Positions 20,865 through 33,343 are shown, counted from the stretch's first letter. The stretch: 64,000 nucleotides of DNA from Ctena decussata (GCA_963989385.1 OZ022501.1:81886979-81950978); one strand, 5' to 3'. Notes: generated by a model from the sequence alone, not told the origin. Numbers and translations: made by a program.

Positions 20865-23193
20865 AGCTCACCTGAGCACGAAGTGCTCAGGCTGAGCTTT
20901 TGGGATACCCTGATGTCCGTCGTACGTCCGGACGTCCGTCCGTCCGTCCGTCAACTTTTGCTTGTGTACACTCTAGCAGGCACAGTTTCGATCCAATCTT
21001 TATGAAACTTTGTCAGAATGTTAGTCTTTATAAAATCTAGGCCAAGTTCGAAACTGGGTCATGTCGGGTCAAAAACTAGGTCACTAGGTCAAATCTTAGA
21101 AAAACCTTGTGTACGCTCTAGAGGGTACAGTTTTCATCCAAAGTTCATGAAACTTTGTCAGAATGTTTATCCTTATAATATCTAGAATAAGTTTGAAACT
21201 GGGTTACGTCGGGTCTAAAGCTAGGTCACTAGGTCAAATCATAGAAAAACCTTGTGTACGCTCTAGAGGACACAGTTTTGATCCAATCTTTATGAAACTT
21301 TGTCAGAATGTTTATCTCTATAAACTCTAGGCCAAGTTTGAAACTGGGTCATGTCGAATCAAAAACTAGGTCACTAGGTCAAATCTTAGAAAAACCTTGT
21401 GTATGCTCTAGAAGGCACAGTTTTGATCCAAAGTTCATGAAACATAATCAGAAAGTTTATCCTTATAATATCTAGTATAAATTTGAAACTGGGTCACGTC
21501 GGGTCAAAAACTAGGTCACTAGGTCAAATCATAGAAAAAACTTTGTGTATGCTCTAGAGGACACAGTTTTGATCCAATCTTTATGAAACATTGTCAGAAT
21601 ATTTATCTCCATAAACTCTAGGCCAAGTTCGAAATGGGGTCATGTTGGGTCAAAAACTAGATCACTAGGTCAAATCTTAGAAAAACCTTGTGTACGCTCT
21701 AGAAGGCACAGTTTTGATCCAAAGTTCATGAAACTTTGTCAGAATGTTTATCCTCATAATATGTAGGATAAGTTTGAAACTGAGTCATGTCGGGTCAAAA
21801 ACTAGGTCACTAGGTCAAATCGTAGAAAAACCTTGTGTACGCTCTAGAGGACACAGTTTTGATCTAATCTTTATGAAACTTTGTCAGAATGTTTACTTCC
21901 ATAAACTCTCGGCCAAGTTTGAAAGTAGGTCATGTCGGGTCAAAAACTAGGTCACTAGGTCAAATCAGAGAAAAACCTTGTGTAAGCTCTAGAAGGCACA
22001 GCTGTGATCCAAAGTTCATGAAACTTTGTCAGAATGTTTATCCTCATAATATGTAGGACAAGTTTGAAACTGGGTCATGTCTGGTCAAAAACTTGGTCAA
22101 TAGGTCAAATCTTAGAAAAAACCTTGTGTACGCTCTAGAAGGCACAGTTTTCATCCAAAGTTCATGAAACTTTGTCAGAATGTTTATCCTCATAATATCT
22201 AGGACAAGGACGAAACTGGGTCACGTCGGATCAAAAACTAGGTCACTAGGTCAAATCATAGAAAATCCTTGTGTACCCCTAGAGGGCACAGTTTTGATCT
22301 AATCTTTATGAAACTTTGTCAGAATGTTTATCTTCATAAACTCTCGGCAAAGTTTGAAAGTAGGTCATGTCAGGGAAAAACTAGGTCACCAGGTCAAATC
22401 TTAGAAAAACGTTGTGTAAGCACTAGAAGGCATAGTTTTGATCCAATCTTCATGAAACTATGTGAAAATGTTTATTGTCCATATATCTAAGCCCCCTATG
22501 AAACTGAGTCACGTCGGCTCAAGGTCAAATCTTAGAAAAACTTTGTGTACCCCTAGAGGGCACAGTTTTGATTCAATCTTCATGAAACTCTGTCAGAATG
22601 TTTATCTTCATAAACTCTCAGCCAAGTTTGAAAGTAGGTCATGTCAGGGAAAAAACTAGGTCACTAGGTCAAATCTTAGAAAAACGTTGTGTAAGCACTA
22701 GAAGGCATAGTTTTGATCCAATCTTCATGAAACTATGTCAAAATGTTTATTGTCCATATATCTAAGCCCCCTATGAAACTGAGTCACGTCGGCTCAAGGT
22801 CAAATCTTAGAAAAACTTTGTGTACACCCTAGAGGGCACAGTTTGATCCAATCTTCATGAAACTCTGTCAGAATGTTTATCTTAATGAAATCTAGGTAAA
22901 GTTTGAAACTGGGTCGTGTCGGGTCAAAAACTTGGTCACTAGGTCAAATATAAGAACGACCTTGGAACGACCTTGTATACGCTCCAGAGGGCACAGTTTT
23001 GATCCAATCTCAATGAAACTGTATCAGAATGTTTATTCTTACAATATCCAGGCCAAGTTTGAAACTGGGTCATGTTGGGTCAAAAACTAGGTCAAATGTT
23101 AGCATGGTAAAACTCTTATAAATCTTCACCAGAGCCAGTGAACTGATTAATGCTCAGGTGAGCGATTCAGGGCCACCATGACCCTCTTGTTTT
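20865..23193. mobile_element. Tandem-core element A, 145-bp units, pearl/DINE-like
   Basis: Opens with the hairpin AGCTCACCTGAGCAC-GAA-GTGCTCAGGCTGAGCT-type stem (20865-20898), followed by a (CGTC)n tract (20916-20952). About 14 units carry CTAGGTCACTAGGTCAAAT (21076, 21221, 21366, 21511, 21657, 21802, 21947: 145-146 bp apart). The right end is a single inverted arm TGCTCAGGTGAGCG (23151-23164) and then CCTCTTGTTTT. It has no protein-coding capacity; all reading frames are repeat-derived. Confidence 0.85.
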
Positions 23194-23359
23194 ATTAAAT
23201 TGACATGGATAATTCAACTTATCTATCTGCTATTTTATTTCGGTTCGACATCAAATCTCAACAGAAAGATGTAAAAATGTGATGTTCTTATACTAGACAA
23301 TGAACCATGGACGAGAAACCGGAAATATTGTTCTCTATGGAACATAGTCCAATCTCGGA

Positions 23360-23520
23360 ATGGAAGTATTTTCCATTCCATTTTTAAAATAAACCGTATT
23401 CTGTTCTATTCCATATTCTGCTCCGCATCATGTTCCATTCCATACTTCATTCAGTTCCGCGTTCCATTCCACGTTCCATTCCATATTCCGTTCCATTCTG
23501 TGTTCCGTTCCGGGTTTTAG
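23360..23520. repeat. Degenerate GTTCCATTCC tandem repeat
   Basis: About fifteen imperfect copies of a TTCCATTCCAT/GTTCCGTTCC motif. No gene is visible around it (23194-23930). Confidence 0.6.
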
Positions 23521-23529
23521 TAACGACCC

Positions 23530-24430
23530 TCAAAGCTAATTAGCACCTACTTCACTACTATTCACTGGCCACTGACGGAGCATGCTGTGAGAGATAAGAT
23601 CAAATTCAGCCGTTTGGGGGACTAGGCCCACACACGCACTGAAAATGATTAAACTACATGTATATAGTAAAATGTTAGCTAAATAACTCATTAACTATAA
23701 AAGATACATTTCTGATATTTCCAGAATAACTTTTATTTGTAATTAGGAAAATATCTACTAAATTTGACAAAATTAGTTTGAAGATAAAAACTTTCTTATG
23801 CAAATGAGGGTAGGCGGAGCTTAAGGGAACTCACAGAACTATGAATTGTTGTAGAGGGTTCTAGCCTATATATGCAGGCTTGACAGCTTGTTTCTAACCT
23901 GGGCATAAGTATACAGATCCAAGAAGGTGTTCAACGTACAAATATTCAATATTTATTTGCATTCAATCCAAAACAAAATGGATCATAAAAGATACATATA
24001 ATAAAAATATACACTACTTAGACGTACAATGGGGTTATCTAAAATTACTGGAATACACCTAGTTACAGGAATATACCGGATAATACCAAAATATTAGTAA
24101 TCTGTTTTCTAAAAGGAAAGTACAAAATATACATTATTAATATGAAAATAAACTTTAAAAATGTGAGAATAAAATGTGTATCACTTCCATCTCAGCATTG
24201 GCGGTAGTGAGAATAAATGGACTAAGTATGGGTCTTGGATAGGTATCATTGTGCAAATTGCAAGCTGGATTGGGTCTTTGCATATAGTTATAATTGTTTC
24301 ATCCACGTCTACATCTAGACATCCAGGTTCAGATTCAGAATTGTTTATTGGTGATACGTCCAAGGACAATCATTCAACAGGACCTGTGATCAGAAAAGCT
24401 ATATCCCTAGCCCTTACAAGATAAGGAAAC
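23530..24430. other. No gene recognised; probable LINE 3' UTR on minus strand
   Basis: AT-rich sequence without conserved coding. The part below 24430 probably belongs to the minus-strand LINE that ends at 24430-24925. Confidence 0.35.
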
Positions 24431-24930
24431 TTATTAACTGAATCCTCTGCACACTCAGCAGCAGAAATAAGGGAATCTTCCAGGGAGTTCCAATTTCAAA
24501 ATAATCGTGGAGAAGAAACTGAACTTGTCCCCAGCCAATGGGGGTTGAAATGCCAGGGAATGATGATTCCTGGTACGCCTGCTTGGGAGAACAAGGTCAT
24601 TTATGGGTATACTGGCTGCACCCTTCAGACCTTTGTAAAACATTGAGTCTACAACATGTATCTCCCCCCCCCCCCCCCCCTCTTTTTCAGAGGTTCCCAC
24701 TTAAGTTTCTCGAGAATATCAGTCATACTCCCAGTTTCATAGGTGTAATTTCCTGTTACAAATCTAGCTGCCCTTTCTGCATCTTCTCAAGTTCATCTTG
24801 AAGAGTAGGAAGCATTGATCCTCTTGATCCGTTTCCTTGTAAACTGCATTATTTTGCATTTGACTGGCTGGAATCTCATCCTCAACTCCTTGCCTAACAC
24901 CCTAAACGGTCTATATCCTCCTGCAGTTTT
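24430..24930 (-). pseudogene. CR1-like LINE ORF2 C-terminal fragment
   Basis: Minus-strand pieces LQEDIDRLG, MRFQPVKCKIMQFTRKRIKR, LQDELEKMQKGQ and FYKGLKGAASIPINDLVLPS followed by TRNHHSLAFQPPLA match the post-RT region of CR1/jockey-type LINEs. Frameshifts, a deletion and a 17-base poly(C) insert (24664-24680) break it. The RT itself is missing; a Penelope-like element starts immediately upstream. Confidence 0.72.
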
Positions 24931-24935
24931 AAAAA

Positions 24936-25112
24936 ATCCAAATCCAGCCCTCAAACCATAGTTGGAAACAACTAAGATTACAAATAATCAAGATACAGAG
25001 AACATATGGCCAACCGAGTGAGCAGCTTGTGCCCAAAAGGTGGCCACTCAGCAACCCAAACCGAACCAAAAATAATAATAACATACATAAGGTAAAACAT
25101 CACAGAAACTCT
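24936..25112 (-). repeat. Direct repeat A, distal copy
   Basis: About 177 bp nearly identical to 25569-25745, offset 633 bp. It contains CAAATCCAGCCCTCAAACCA and GCCAACCGAGTGAGCAGCTT. Confidence 0.85.
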
Positions 25113-25568
25113 GACACCAAAAACAGGCAACAAAGAACCACAACAGAACTACCGCCTTGGAACGGTCAGTAATGAATTACTGGGGGGCTTAAATCGATTT
25201 TACAGGCCCAACCTCACCCTCAGTTTCTGAAGTGGTACAAAACATTTAGTTGGTTGTTCGGTTCGCATGATAACCCTCTAACTCGTCAATGAATCATCAC
25301 GGTAAACACATAAATCAAATTTCAACACCATGAAGAAGCAAAGACGAGGACTCAACAGATACAACGGGCCGTCTGACAGGTGGAGATCCCTGTCCTGCCA
25401 AACAACCCCACTGGAAATCTGAAGCAAAAGAAGGTCACCAGTTGAGCCCCGGTGGACCAAGCAACAGACAAAAAGGCTCCGGTCCCAACTAACTAAAATA
25501 TATAGCTTTAGGTCGGGGCCATCATAGAAGTAAAAAGTATGCAAAGACCAGGAACTGAAACTATCAAA

Positions 25569-25745
25569 ATCCAAATCCAGCCCTCAAACCATAGTTGGAA
25601 ACAACTAAGATTACAAATAATCAAGATACAGAGAACATATGGCCAACCGAGTGAGCAGCTTGTTCCCAAAAGGTGGCCACTCAGCAACCCAAACCGAACC
25701 AAAAATAATAATAACATACATAAGGTAAAACATCACAGAAACTCT
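25569..25745 (-). repeat. Direct repeat A, proximal copy
   Basis: Abuts the C-terminal end of the RT ORF. Copies diverge abruptly after CATCACAGAAACTCT. Confidence 0.85.
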
Positions 25746-27614
25746 AGAGTCTGACGACCGATCCTTTGGTGTGCAATTAAAGAGTGCAGCAAAGCTATCA
25801 ACCGTGATTGGGTTAATCACTAAGCATGCAGACTGTCGCATAACATTTAAATTATAGCCAATACGTTTGTGACGTATTATTATTTTTCGGAATTGATCAG
25901 AAAAATCAGTCCTACCCTTAATCTTTTTGAATTTGTATACTAAGTCACCATAAAATTCTGGTTCCGATAGGCCTTGGTGTAAAAGAAATTTTAATCCGAC
26001 ATCAAATTTTGAAACCAATTCATGGTGTCTGCGATAGAATTTAGAAAAAGCCTTTCTAAGCTTATGATACCGATAGCCCTGTTGAAGAAGTTTAGCAGTT
26101 AAACATTTATTACGAGCATTAAAGTCATCTACATGACTACACACTCTAGCAAATCTTATAAGTTGAGAAATATACACTCCATAAGAGGGACGACGTGGAA
26201 CGTCACCATCCAAAAATGGAAAATTAACTATATCAAAGTCAAAGTCATCACGTTTATCATAAATTTTAGAAGATACAAAACCGTTAGAAATAGATAGATG
26301 TAAATCCAAAAAGGGGGCCTCGGTATCTGAAGTATTAGCTTTATTCAATTTAAGTTCAGGTGGGTAAATTTGGTTAACCATGCTTTCAAAATAAGGATTA
26401 TCAATATTCAGAAGATCGTCTAAATATCTAGAGGTTGAGTTAAATGCCTCAGTGATATCAGCTTGATTATCAACAGAAAGAGAAGTCATGAAATATCTTT
26501 CATAACAAAATAAAAACAAATCGGCCAGAATTTGAGCAGAATTTGTACCCATCGGAATACCAACAATTTGTCTGTATAACTTATTACCAAATCTGATGTA
26601 AATATTATCTAAGAGATATGATAAGGCGTCACATACATTCTGACATGACCAAAGACTATATCCTCTATATATTTTACGGTCAGTAGAAGTGAAAAACGCT
26701 TTCTTATCGTTACAGGCAATATAAAGGGTATCTTCATTTTTGGAGAACTTTTTGAAGGCCCTCTCAATCAAATCAACAAGTTTTTCCTTTATTAAATTAT
26801 GGGGTAATGTGGTATAAAGAGTAGAAAAATCATAAGTGGACAAACTAGTCGCACGGAACCCTCTTGACTTCAGTTTACTAAGTACCTCACCAGAATTTTT
26901 TATAGACCAAAACATATTTTTCCCTGACCTCTCATACACTGTCTCATAGTACCAAATGACACGAGATTTCACAGCAGTGAGGCAAGAAGTTAATAATTTA
27001 GATAATTCTGTAGTAGTACAAGAGCTAGAGTTGGCAATGAATCTAGCTTTATACGGTTTTTTATGAAGCTTAGGTAACCAATACATCGTAGGAAGTTTGT
27101 CTTGGCGTTCCTTAACGTTAACAGCAAACTTTAAAGGCAAATTATTTGAGTGGCTATTAACGACAGTCTTCTCATCTGTAAAAGTCTCTTCGTAAGCCGT
27201 GGTGCCGTTAAGTTCCTGCTTCAAAGTGTTAATATAGTGCATCCGACAAACAACAACAATGTTGTTTGCGGCCTCGTCAGCAGGAACCAAAACATACTTC
27301 CTATGAAAATCCTGGATACCCTGCTTCAAATATCTAAAGGAAGATTTAGGCTTAGGAGGTAAAAGATTAGTATTGTGTGAATAAAACTTTATACGTTTAT
27401 CCACAATATTAAAGATACTTAGTTTCCATTTCTTTAAAGCGTTACTTTCAACACCCTCTCGTTTACACCAACGATTACCAAAATCATTTAATGCAGATGC
27501 AATTTCTTCCCTACATCTGTTGAAATCGATATGGGAAGGGAATCTATACTTAGGACCCTTAGAAACAATGTTACGAATTCTAGAATCCGGGATGATCTTC
27601 AAATTTCCAGTCAC
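25611..27614 (-). CDS. Reverse transcriptase, Penelope-like (667-residue open frame)
   Basis: RT core motifs: A block STYDFSTLYTTLPHNL, B block GIPMGTNSAQILADLFLFCY, catalytic RYLDDLLNID, and downstream YDKRDDFDFDIVNFPFLDG and SYGVYISQLIRFARVCSHV. An N-terminal region (FVPADEAANNIVVVC-like, LPTMYWLPKLHKKPYKARF) precedes RT as in related invertebrate proteins. The frame continues upstream to about 27800 (SIPDYFQNSEPPIICYKYN) but is cut by one TGA at 27660-27662. No GIY-YIG endonuclease was seen. The last 40 or so codons run into repeat segment A and may be artefactual. The Penelope-like assignment is from motif pattern. Confidence 0.75.
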   Translation of the reverse strand: MTGNLKIIPDSRIRNIVSKGPKYRFPSHIDFNRCREEIASALNDFGNRWCKREGVESNALKKWKLSIFNIVDKRIKFYSHNTNLLPPKPKSSFRYLKQGIQDFHRKYVLVPADEAANNIVVVCRMHYINTLKQELNGTTAYEETFTDEKTVVNSHSNNLPLKFAVNVKERQDKLPTMYWLPKLHKKPYKARFIANSSSCTTTELSKLLTSCLTAVKSRVIWYYETVYERSGKNMFWSIKNSGEVLSKLKSRGFRATSLSTYDFSTLYTTLPHNLIKEKLVDLIERAFKKFSKNEDTLYIACNDKKAFFTSTDRKIYRGYSLWSCQNVCDALSYLLDNIYIRFGNKLYRQIVGIPMGTNSAQILADLFLFCYERYFMTSLSVDNQADITEAFNSTSRYLDDLLNIDNPYFESMVNQIYPPELKLNKANTSDTEAPFLDLHLSISNGFVSSKIYDKRDDFDFDIVNFPFLDGDVPRRPSYGVYISQLIRFARVCSHVDDFNARNKCLTAKLLQQGYRYHKLRKAFSKFYRRHHELVSKFDVGLKFLLHQGLSEPEFYGDLVYKFKKIKGRTDFSDQFRKIIIRHKRIGYNLNVMRQSACLVINPITVDSFAALFNCTPKDRSSDSRVSVMFYLMYVIIIFGSVWVAEWPPFGNKLLTRLAICSLYLDYL

Positions 27615-27829
27615 AACATGACCTGCTGATGGGTAAATAAATTTGGAATCTTTACAATCTCATGAATCAGGAGTATTAGCATCAATGTCAAGATCAGACA
27701 CAAGTTTATTGAAATTAAATATGATACTTCTAATCGGTTTGTTATACTTATAACAAATAATAGGTGGTTCAGAATTTTGGAAATAATCAGGTATGGAAGA
27801 TGTTCTTCATGAAAGGAGCCCAGTAATTA

Positions 27830-28205
27830 GGAAGTTGGGCTTGGGTGTGCTCACTTTTTCTTGAACACATCCGAACACTGACAGTTTAATTCATCTGCCT
27901 GTTCCACCTCTGATTTGGCAACACCGATACTATTTCTCTTCTTAAGCGGTGGGATACATTGATTATCTTTCTTTTGACTATTACTGTCAGAGGTTTCAGG
28001 AATTAGCCTTTATGTCACCAACCAAGTTATTGACGTATAAATCGTGTTGCTTTTTAACATCAGCCTTTATTTCCCTTATCAAAGTTTCAAATTTTGACCT
28101 AAGTTTGCTACTGCCAGTCTTTTTGGCCTTAATATGTGTCCTATTTCTTCTATGAATCGTCCTTATCATCTCAGGGGTTATCCAAGGAACAGAAAAGGTC
28201 GACTT
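27830..28205 (-). pseudogene. CR1-like LINE ORF2 endonuclease-to-RT linker
   Basis: Minus-strand SVPWITPEMIRTIHRRNRTH and IKAKKTGSSKLRSKFETL, then NNLVGDIKANS and, after a frame change, SQKKDNQCIPPLKKRN and EVEQADELNCQCSDVFKK. This is the linker between endonuclease and RT in CR1/jockey-like LINEs. It is followed at once by the Penelope-like element instead of the LINE RT. Confidence 0.75.
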
Positions 28206-29735
28206 AGGGGCAATCCGGGTAAGTGCGGACAAGCGGATAAGTACGGACAATCTACTTTGAAGGCGATAAAACCCTTCAAAAGTATCCCTGGCTAGCATAA
28301 TAGGCCTTATAAAATTTTGGTATTTACAGTACTTTGATTTCGCAAATAACAATAACACTGTCCTTAGGCTGAAAGCACTACCGCGTGCTAAAAAAGGAGA
28401 CCCACCACTTTCTGTCACGTGACAATAAAAACTTTGGAGAGCGGACAGTTTACACACAAAAAATAAAACATGGAATTTAAGTAGATATAAGTCAGAATCA
28501 GTTCAAATTCTGTCGATATGCTGCAGGAAACACTTTCTAATTTCTTTTACAAGCATTTGTTGTAACAAAATTACAAAACTTGCATGGAAAAATAAGTTTT
28601 CTTACAGTGCCCATACTTTCACCGCCAATTTTGCCAGGTGGAAACTATGGACACTAAGGTTTTAGGTATTATGGTTAACATACTAAGTGTGAAAAAGTAA
28701 AAAAATTCGAAAGAAATGGACATATTTTTCAAGTTTTCTGACATCAGCATCTACTTGACTGATACTGATATGCGTTTTGTCCATTATCATTAGCTCCTAT
28801 AAAATTTATGTATTCGCCGGGATTAATCTGTAACATTTAGAGAGAGAGAGAGAGAGAGAGAGAGAGTCCCGGCTTTGGAACTCTGTTGAACACTGAATCA
28901 CCCTGTAAATAATCATTTTAGAAAGTTCATTTCGGTGTTAAAAAGCAGATGCACAAAATGTTGTAATTGTCGGGTGATATAGACAGTTAAATTGAGTAGA
29001 CTTGGTTCATATTAAGTGCATATTTAACAATATAGAAAGCATATTTAACTACGCACACGCTTGCTAAATTCTGTCAAGCAACAAGCAACTGAGTTAAGTT
29101 ATTTAGAGATATAAAATTAACTATGATCTATCATCATTTCGAGGCAAGCCTTCCACAGATATATTATGTCCACCAGATCAAATGTAAACGAGAAGAACTT
29201 TATAAGCGTTTTGCTCCCGTTCGTTTTATGACACTCGTAATCACTTAGATAAGAAAATCTGTTGATGTTGGGAACTGGGAAAGGATATGTTTATTGGAGG
29301 TGATTATGAGTGCCACCACTCTTATATAGGCTGAAAAATGTGTCTTTAAACTTCTTTTTATCTAGTATGTTTTTTTCTTCTTCAAATTTTCAGTGGACTA
29401 TTCCAATCTTTAACTGCACTGTAGTAAACTGCATGACTTATAGGACCTTAACCATTTGAAACGATGAAATTATGTTCACGAAATCTTGTCTGATATGTTT
29501 GAAATCTATTTACAAAATTTCCTTTCATATATGCGGGCCAATTGTTGTTTGCTATTCTATGCAAATGATTTAGAACAGTTTCATTTTTTTTTACCTTTGT
29601 TTTGTGTCTATATTAACTAAATTTTACTCTGATAACATCTCATTTGTATCCTGTCTCAAAGTCCTACCTGATTTATGAATATGATAACCTTATTTTTTGG
29701 CTACTTGAAGTAAACTTTAAACAAGAAATGTTACA
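28206..29735. other. Intergenic, AT-rich, no gene recognised
   Basis: Contains a short inverted set of GTCCG(C/T)ACTTA(T/C)CCG motifs at 28215-28255 and a (GA)n run at 28839-28866. No conserved protein signal on either strand. Confidence 0.5.
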
Positions 29736-29739
29736 GTAT

Positions 29740-31901
29740 GTAACACATGCCCCCGAAGGCCCTTAAACTGACCTCTAACCCCAACTGTGACCTTGGACTT
29801 GGCCAAGGAATCCCAAATCTTGCGCGTGAGATAACTTTTTATCATGCCTTTCTGTGAAGTTTGATGAAATTCACTTCAGCAGTCTCAAGTCAGTTTGGAA
29901 ATATAATCTGACCTATGAGCCCTGATTGGGACCCTGACCTTGGGAATGGGAACCTAAATTTTGTTTGTGACATACCATCTCATTATGTTTTACCAGTTCA
30001 GGAAGTTTAATACAGTTTGCTCAAGAAGTCTATTTAGTAATTTGGGAGAAACAACTTAGTTTAAACATATTTTACATGTATTTAAAAAATATCATACATA
30101 TACACAAAAATAATATACATAATCAATAGGATTAGAACGAAAGCGTTTGCTTATTTGGTTCTTCTCCTTCTAGTGGATACAGTTTTCACAAATAATGGCG
30201 GACAAAACTGTATATTACTGTTGTTGTCAAATAACTATGATATTAACATTAAAACAAACTAAATTAGTGCCAGGCAACGATTTCCTTAATATGCAATGTT
30301 GACGTTAGCAAATTCATAAAGCATAATAATGATATATGTATGTAATAGTAAGACAAAAATGCAAAAAAAAAAAAAATATAAAAATAGAAGAGTTTTGGTA
30401 GCAGAAGAGAAAAATGGGGAGCCGTGGGTTGGTTGGAAGGGATGTGGAGTTATCAGTTTACTTACTTGGAAATAATAACTCTGGTGCTGAATGGCGTAGA
30501 TTATACTGTCAGTGTATGTTGTTTGAAACGTTTTGTATCGTTTATATATTTTTGAACAGCTTCAAATATAATGATATTTGTCTGCAGTGATAACATACTA
30601 TTTCCATACAATAGGACTTAAAGTATAACTGAGGTCTGCTGAGAAACTGTATTGATAAGTTCTGCCCTTTGGTCACGATACAGTTGACAGGACAGAAGAT
30701 AATGATCAGTATTTTCAATATCACCACAACGGCACAAAGGAGATTCGATTATATGTTTAAGAAACAGATCATAATTCAACGAGCTACATTTAGTACGTAA
30801 TCTTGCTAGTAAGATTTGGAGTTTTCTGTAACCGGTATAGTAATACTTTGGAACTAAGTAATTGCGTTCCTTAAGTCGACATTTGAAGCTGTTCACCGAG
30901 GTGCTGTTTCTAACATCTAACGATAAACTATTCCACTCTCTTATAACGGACGGAAGAAAAGAATTGAAATATTGGGTAGCTCGAAAGACAATCGTTTGAA
31001 TGTCGCTGGAATTACGTAAGTTGTATGACGAGAAACAACTTGACCTTCGACCTCAGAGTGTGACCTTGAACTTGTGTGTGAATGCCAGCCTAAATTGTGT
31101 CTGTGGCTTACCTTCTTATTGAGCTTCAGCTTTCTGTGAAGTTTAATGAAATTTGCTTTGGTACATTTCTGAGCAATTGCTGAGACATGATCTGACATCT
31201 GACCCCAGATTGTGACCTTGACTTCGGGTTTAGGAATATAAATATTATATGTATCAAACCTTCTCATTATGCTTTGTATTTCTGTGAAATTTGATGAAAT
31301 TCAGTAATGTAGTTTTTAAGTAATCGCAGAGACACTATTTGACCTCTAACCCCAACAGTGACATTGACCTTGGGTTTTTTCTATATTATAATATATTATA
31401 TGTGACAAATCTTTTCATTACTCTTTACATTTCTGTGAAATTTGATGAAATTCAGTTATGTGGTTTTAAAGTAATCCGAAGAAACACTATTTGACCTCTA
31501 ACCCCCGACCGTGACCGTGACCTTGACCTTTGACATGGGAACCAAAGTCTTGCATGCGACACACCTTCTGATTATGCTTTATTTTTCTGCGAAGTTTCAT
31601 TAATTTTGCTTCAGTAGTTAATAAGTTATAGGTGAGACATGATTTAAGACATGATTTGACCTTTGACCCAATTGTGACCTTGACCTTGGGTGTGGGAACC
31701 AAACTCTTGTGCGCGACACACCGTCTCATTGTGCTCTATCTTTCTGTGAAAGTTTCATCAAATTTGCTTCAGTAGTTTTTAAGTTATCGCTGAGACATGA
31801 TTTGCTACGGACGGACGGAAGGACGGACGGACTGACGGACGGATGGACGGACGGACGGTGTGATTTTAATATGCCACCCGAAGTTCCTTCGGAGGCATAA
31901 A
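29740..31901. mobile_element. Tandem-core element F, pearl/DINE-like, with internal LINE fragment
   Basis: A single arm ACATGCCCCCGAAGG at about 29747, then units of roughly 150-190 bp carrying GTGACCTTGACCTTGGG and TTTCTGTGAAGTTTGATGAA. A (GGAC)n tract (31805-31857) and the hairpin CCGAAG-TTC-CTTCGG with GGCAT (31873-31900) follow. A minus-strand LINE piece occupies 30618-30975. Confidence 0.7.
30618..30975 (-). pseudogene. LINE ORF2 C-terminal fragment with zinc knuckle
   Basis: Reads YFNSFLPSVIREWNSLSLDV, NSTSVNSFKCRL, LLARLRTKCSSLNYDLF and a C-x-C-x8-H-x4-C knuckle in SPLCRCGDIENTDHYLLSC. This is the usual C-terminus of CR1/jockey-like LINEs. Its frame is open to the stop. Confidence 0.75.
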
Positions 31902-32095
31902 AAATAATCAAATCCAGAATACTGTGCAGAACAAGAGTACCTGTAATCAAAATGACATAAAATCTATGCTGAAGAAAGTGTTTCCAAGACAGTCTATATG
32001 TCTGTACAAAAATTTAAGCTTGGAATTTACTTTCTCAGTGATATTATTCGCAATAGATTCACCGAATAAACTGTTGTCTGTATGATAGTCTAGTC

Positions 32096-32970
32096 AGTTC
32101 ATAACCTTGCAAGGTCGTTGGGGTGCCAGCCGCACCATAGATCAATCCCTTTCCACATAGGCCTGTCTTCAGGTTCCCTAGCTGAGCCAGCAAAGTCCGT
32201 CCCTGTCCACTCTTTTATTTTTTCTTCCCACCTCTTCTTCTGTCTATCCATTCTTCTCTTTTCTTTTCACTGTGCCCTGCAGAATTGTCTTTGCTAAGCC
32301 AGAAGACTCTGCTGTCAAAGTCCATGACTAACAGGCATACGGAAATATGGATATGACAATGGAGCGCATCAATTTCACCTTTGATCCAAGATTAATGTTG
32401 TTATCTCTATATTGGCTTCAGCTTTGTCAGAGCTACGGTGGCTTGTGCAATCCATAAGAGAACCTCCGGTTTGGAGCCTTCTTCTGGCACGATTGCTCCA
32501 AGGTACTTGAAAATTGTAATTGTTCATTCCTTCTAACCTCTAGCTAAGATCTCCCTCTGTATACTATTTGCACTGTTTGTCATTAGTTTGGTCTTCTCAG
32601 CACTTATCTCCATTTTATACTTTGTGCAGGTTTTGTCGAGACTTTCAAACTAGGAATTCTAGTTCCTGCTGTTCCTCAGCAAATCGATAAACCGCAAGTT
32701 GAAATAAACAGTCCTGTCGCCTATGCCAACTATACCACCATGTTCTTCTAGAGAATCAGACATAATCCTGTCGAGAAAAATGTTGAAGAGGGTGGGTGAT
32801 AGAAAACCTCTTTGTTTAACTCCAACTGTTGTTCTGAACCATTCTCCCGTGCTGCCATCCATATGAAATGCACTTATAGCCCTGTCATAGAGGTGCTCAA
32901 AGGCACAAACAAGATTTGCATTGATATTGTACTTCTGCAGACTAAAAAAAAAAGCAGTTGTGTAATCACC
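32096..32970 (-). pseudogene. RTE-like LINE ORF2, degraded RT and C-terminus
   Basis: Older relative of 14412-15119. On the minus strand it reads LQKYNINANLVCAFEHLYDR, a degraded GVRQG-type block (TTVGVKQRGFLSPTLFNIFL), then FKYLGAIV-like and HVSRSS-like remnants. Several frameshifts and an internal deletion near 32300 remove the middle of the C-terminal domain. Confidence 0.7.
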
Positions 32971-33343
32971 CTCGCAGAACCACTTTGGTCGAAAGGGGCG
33001 AAAGAGAAAAAGGATCCTTGCAGCCATACAAGCTAATTGGCAAGGAACCTTGTTCCGAAACCGAAAATGGAGCCAAAGCAAGTTACAGAGGTGGTGAGAA
33101 CTGTCAAATTTTAACATATAGCCTAATTAAATATGCAATGTACAGGGTAAGAAACATCTATATATTAAGAATTAATAATTATTTCGTACAACATGAAACC
33201 CCATGAAAGATAGTCTTGGGATTCTGGGGTTGGCCTGACGGTTTACGGCACAATTGGACCGCAAGTTTTCATGTGTAAAATAAACAAAGCTTTTTATATA
33301 AGCTAACACTTTATATATTATGTGGACAAATTCAGCTAAACGT

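Larger units (their letters stand above)
24936..27810 (-). mobile_element. Penelope-like retroelement with repeated 3' segment
   Basis: One reverse transcriptase ORF followed by segment A (25569-25745), segment B, and a second A (24936-25112). The partial tandem structure recalls the pseudo-LTRs of Penelope-like elements. Both edges fall inside CR1-like LINE sequence. A 5'-truncated copy (B-A only) lies in the opposite orientation at 44044-44705. Confidence 0.68.

Noticed and set aside
21744..22659. Several plus-strand reading frames with similar peptides (LCQNVYLHKLSAKFESRSC)
   Set aside because: They are translations of the 145-bp tandem unit of element A, not a repeat protein.
24455..24801. 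Glycine- or proline-rich reading frames
   Set aside because: They are produced by a poly(C) tract in a degraded LINE.
25278..25574. 98-codon minus-strand ORF repeated on the plus strand at 44080-44292
   Set aside because: It is the untranslated segment B of the Penelope-like element. Shared translation simply reflects the duplicated DNA.
28839..28866. (GA)n run as a regulatory GAGA site
   Set aside because: Simple microsatellite with no gene nearby on which to base a regulatory claim.
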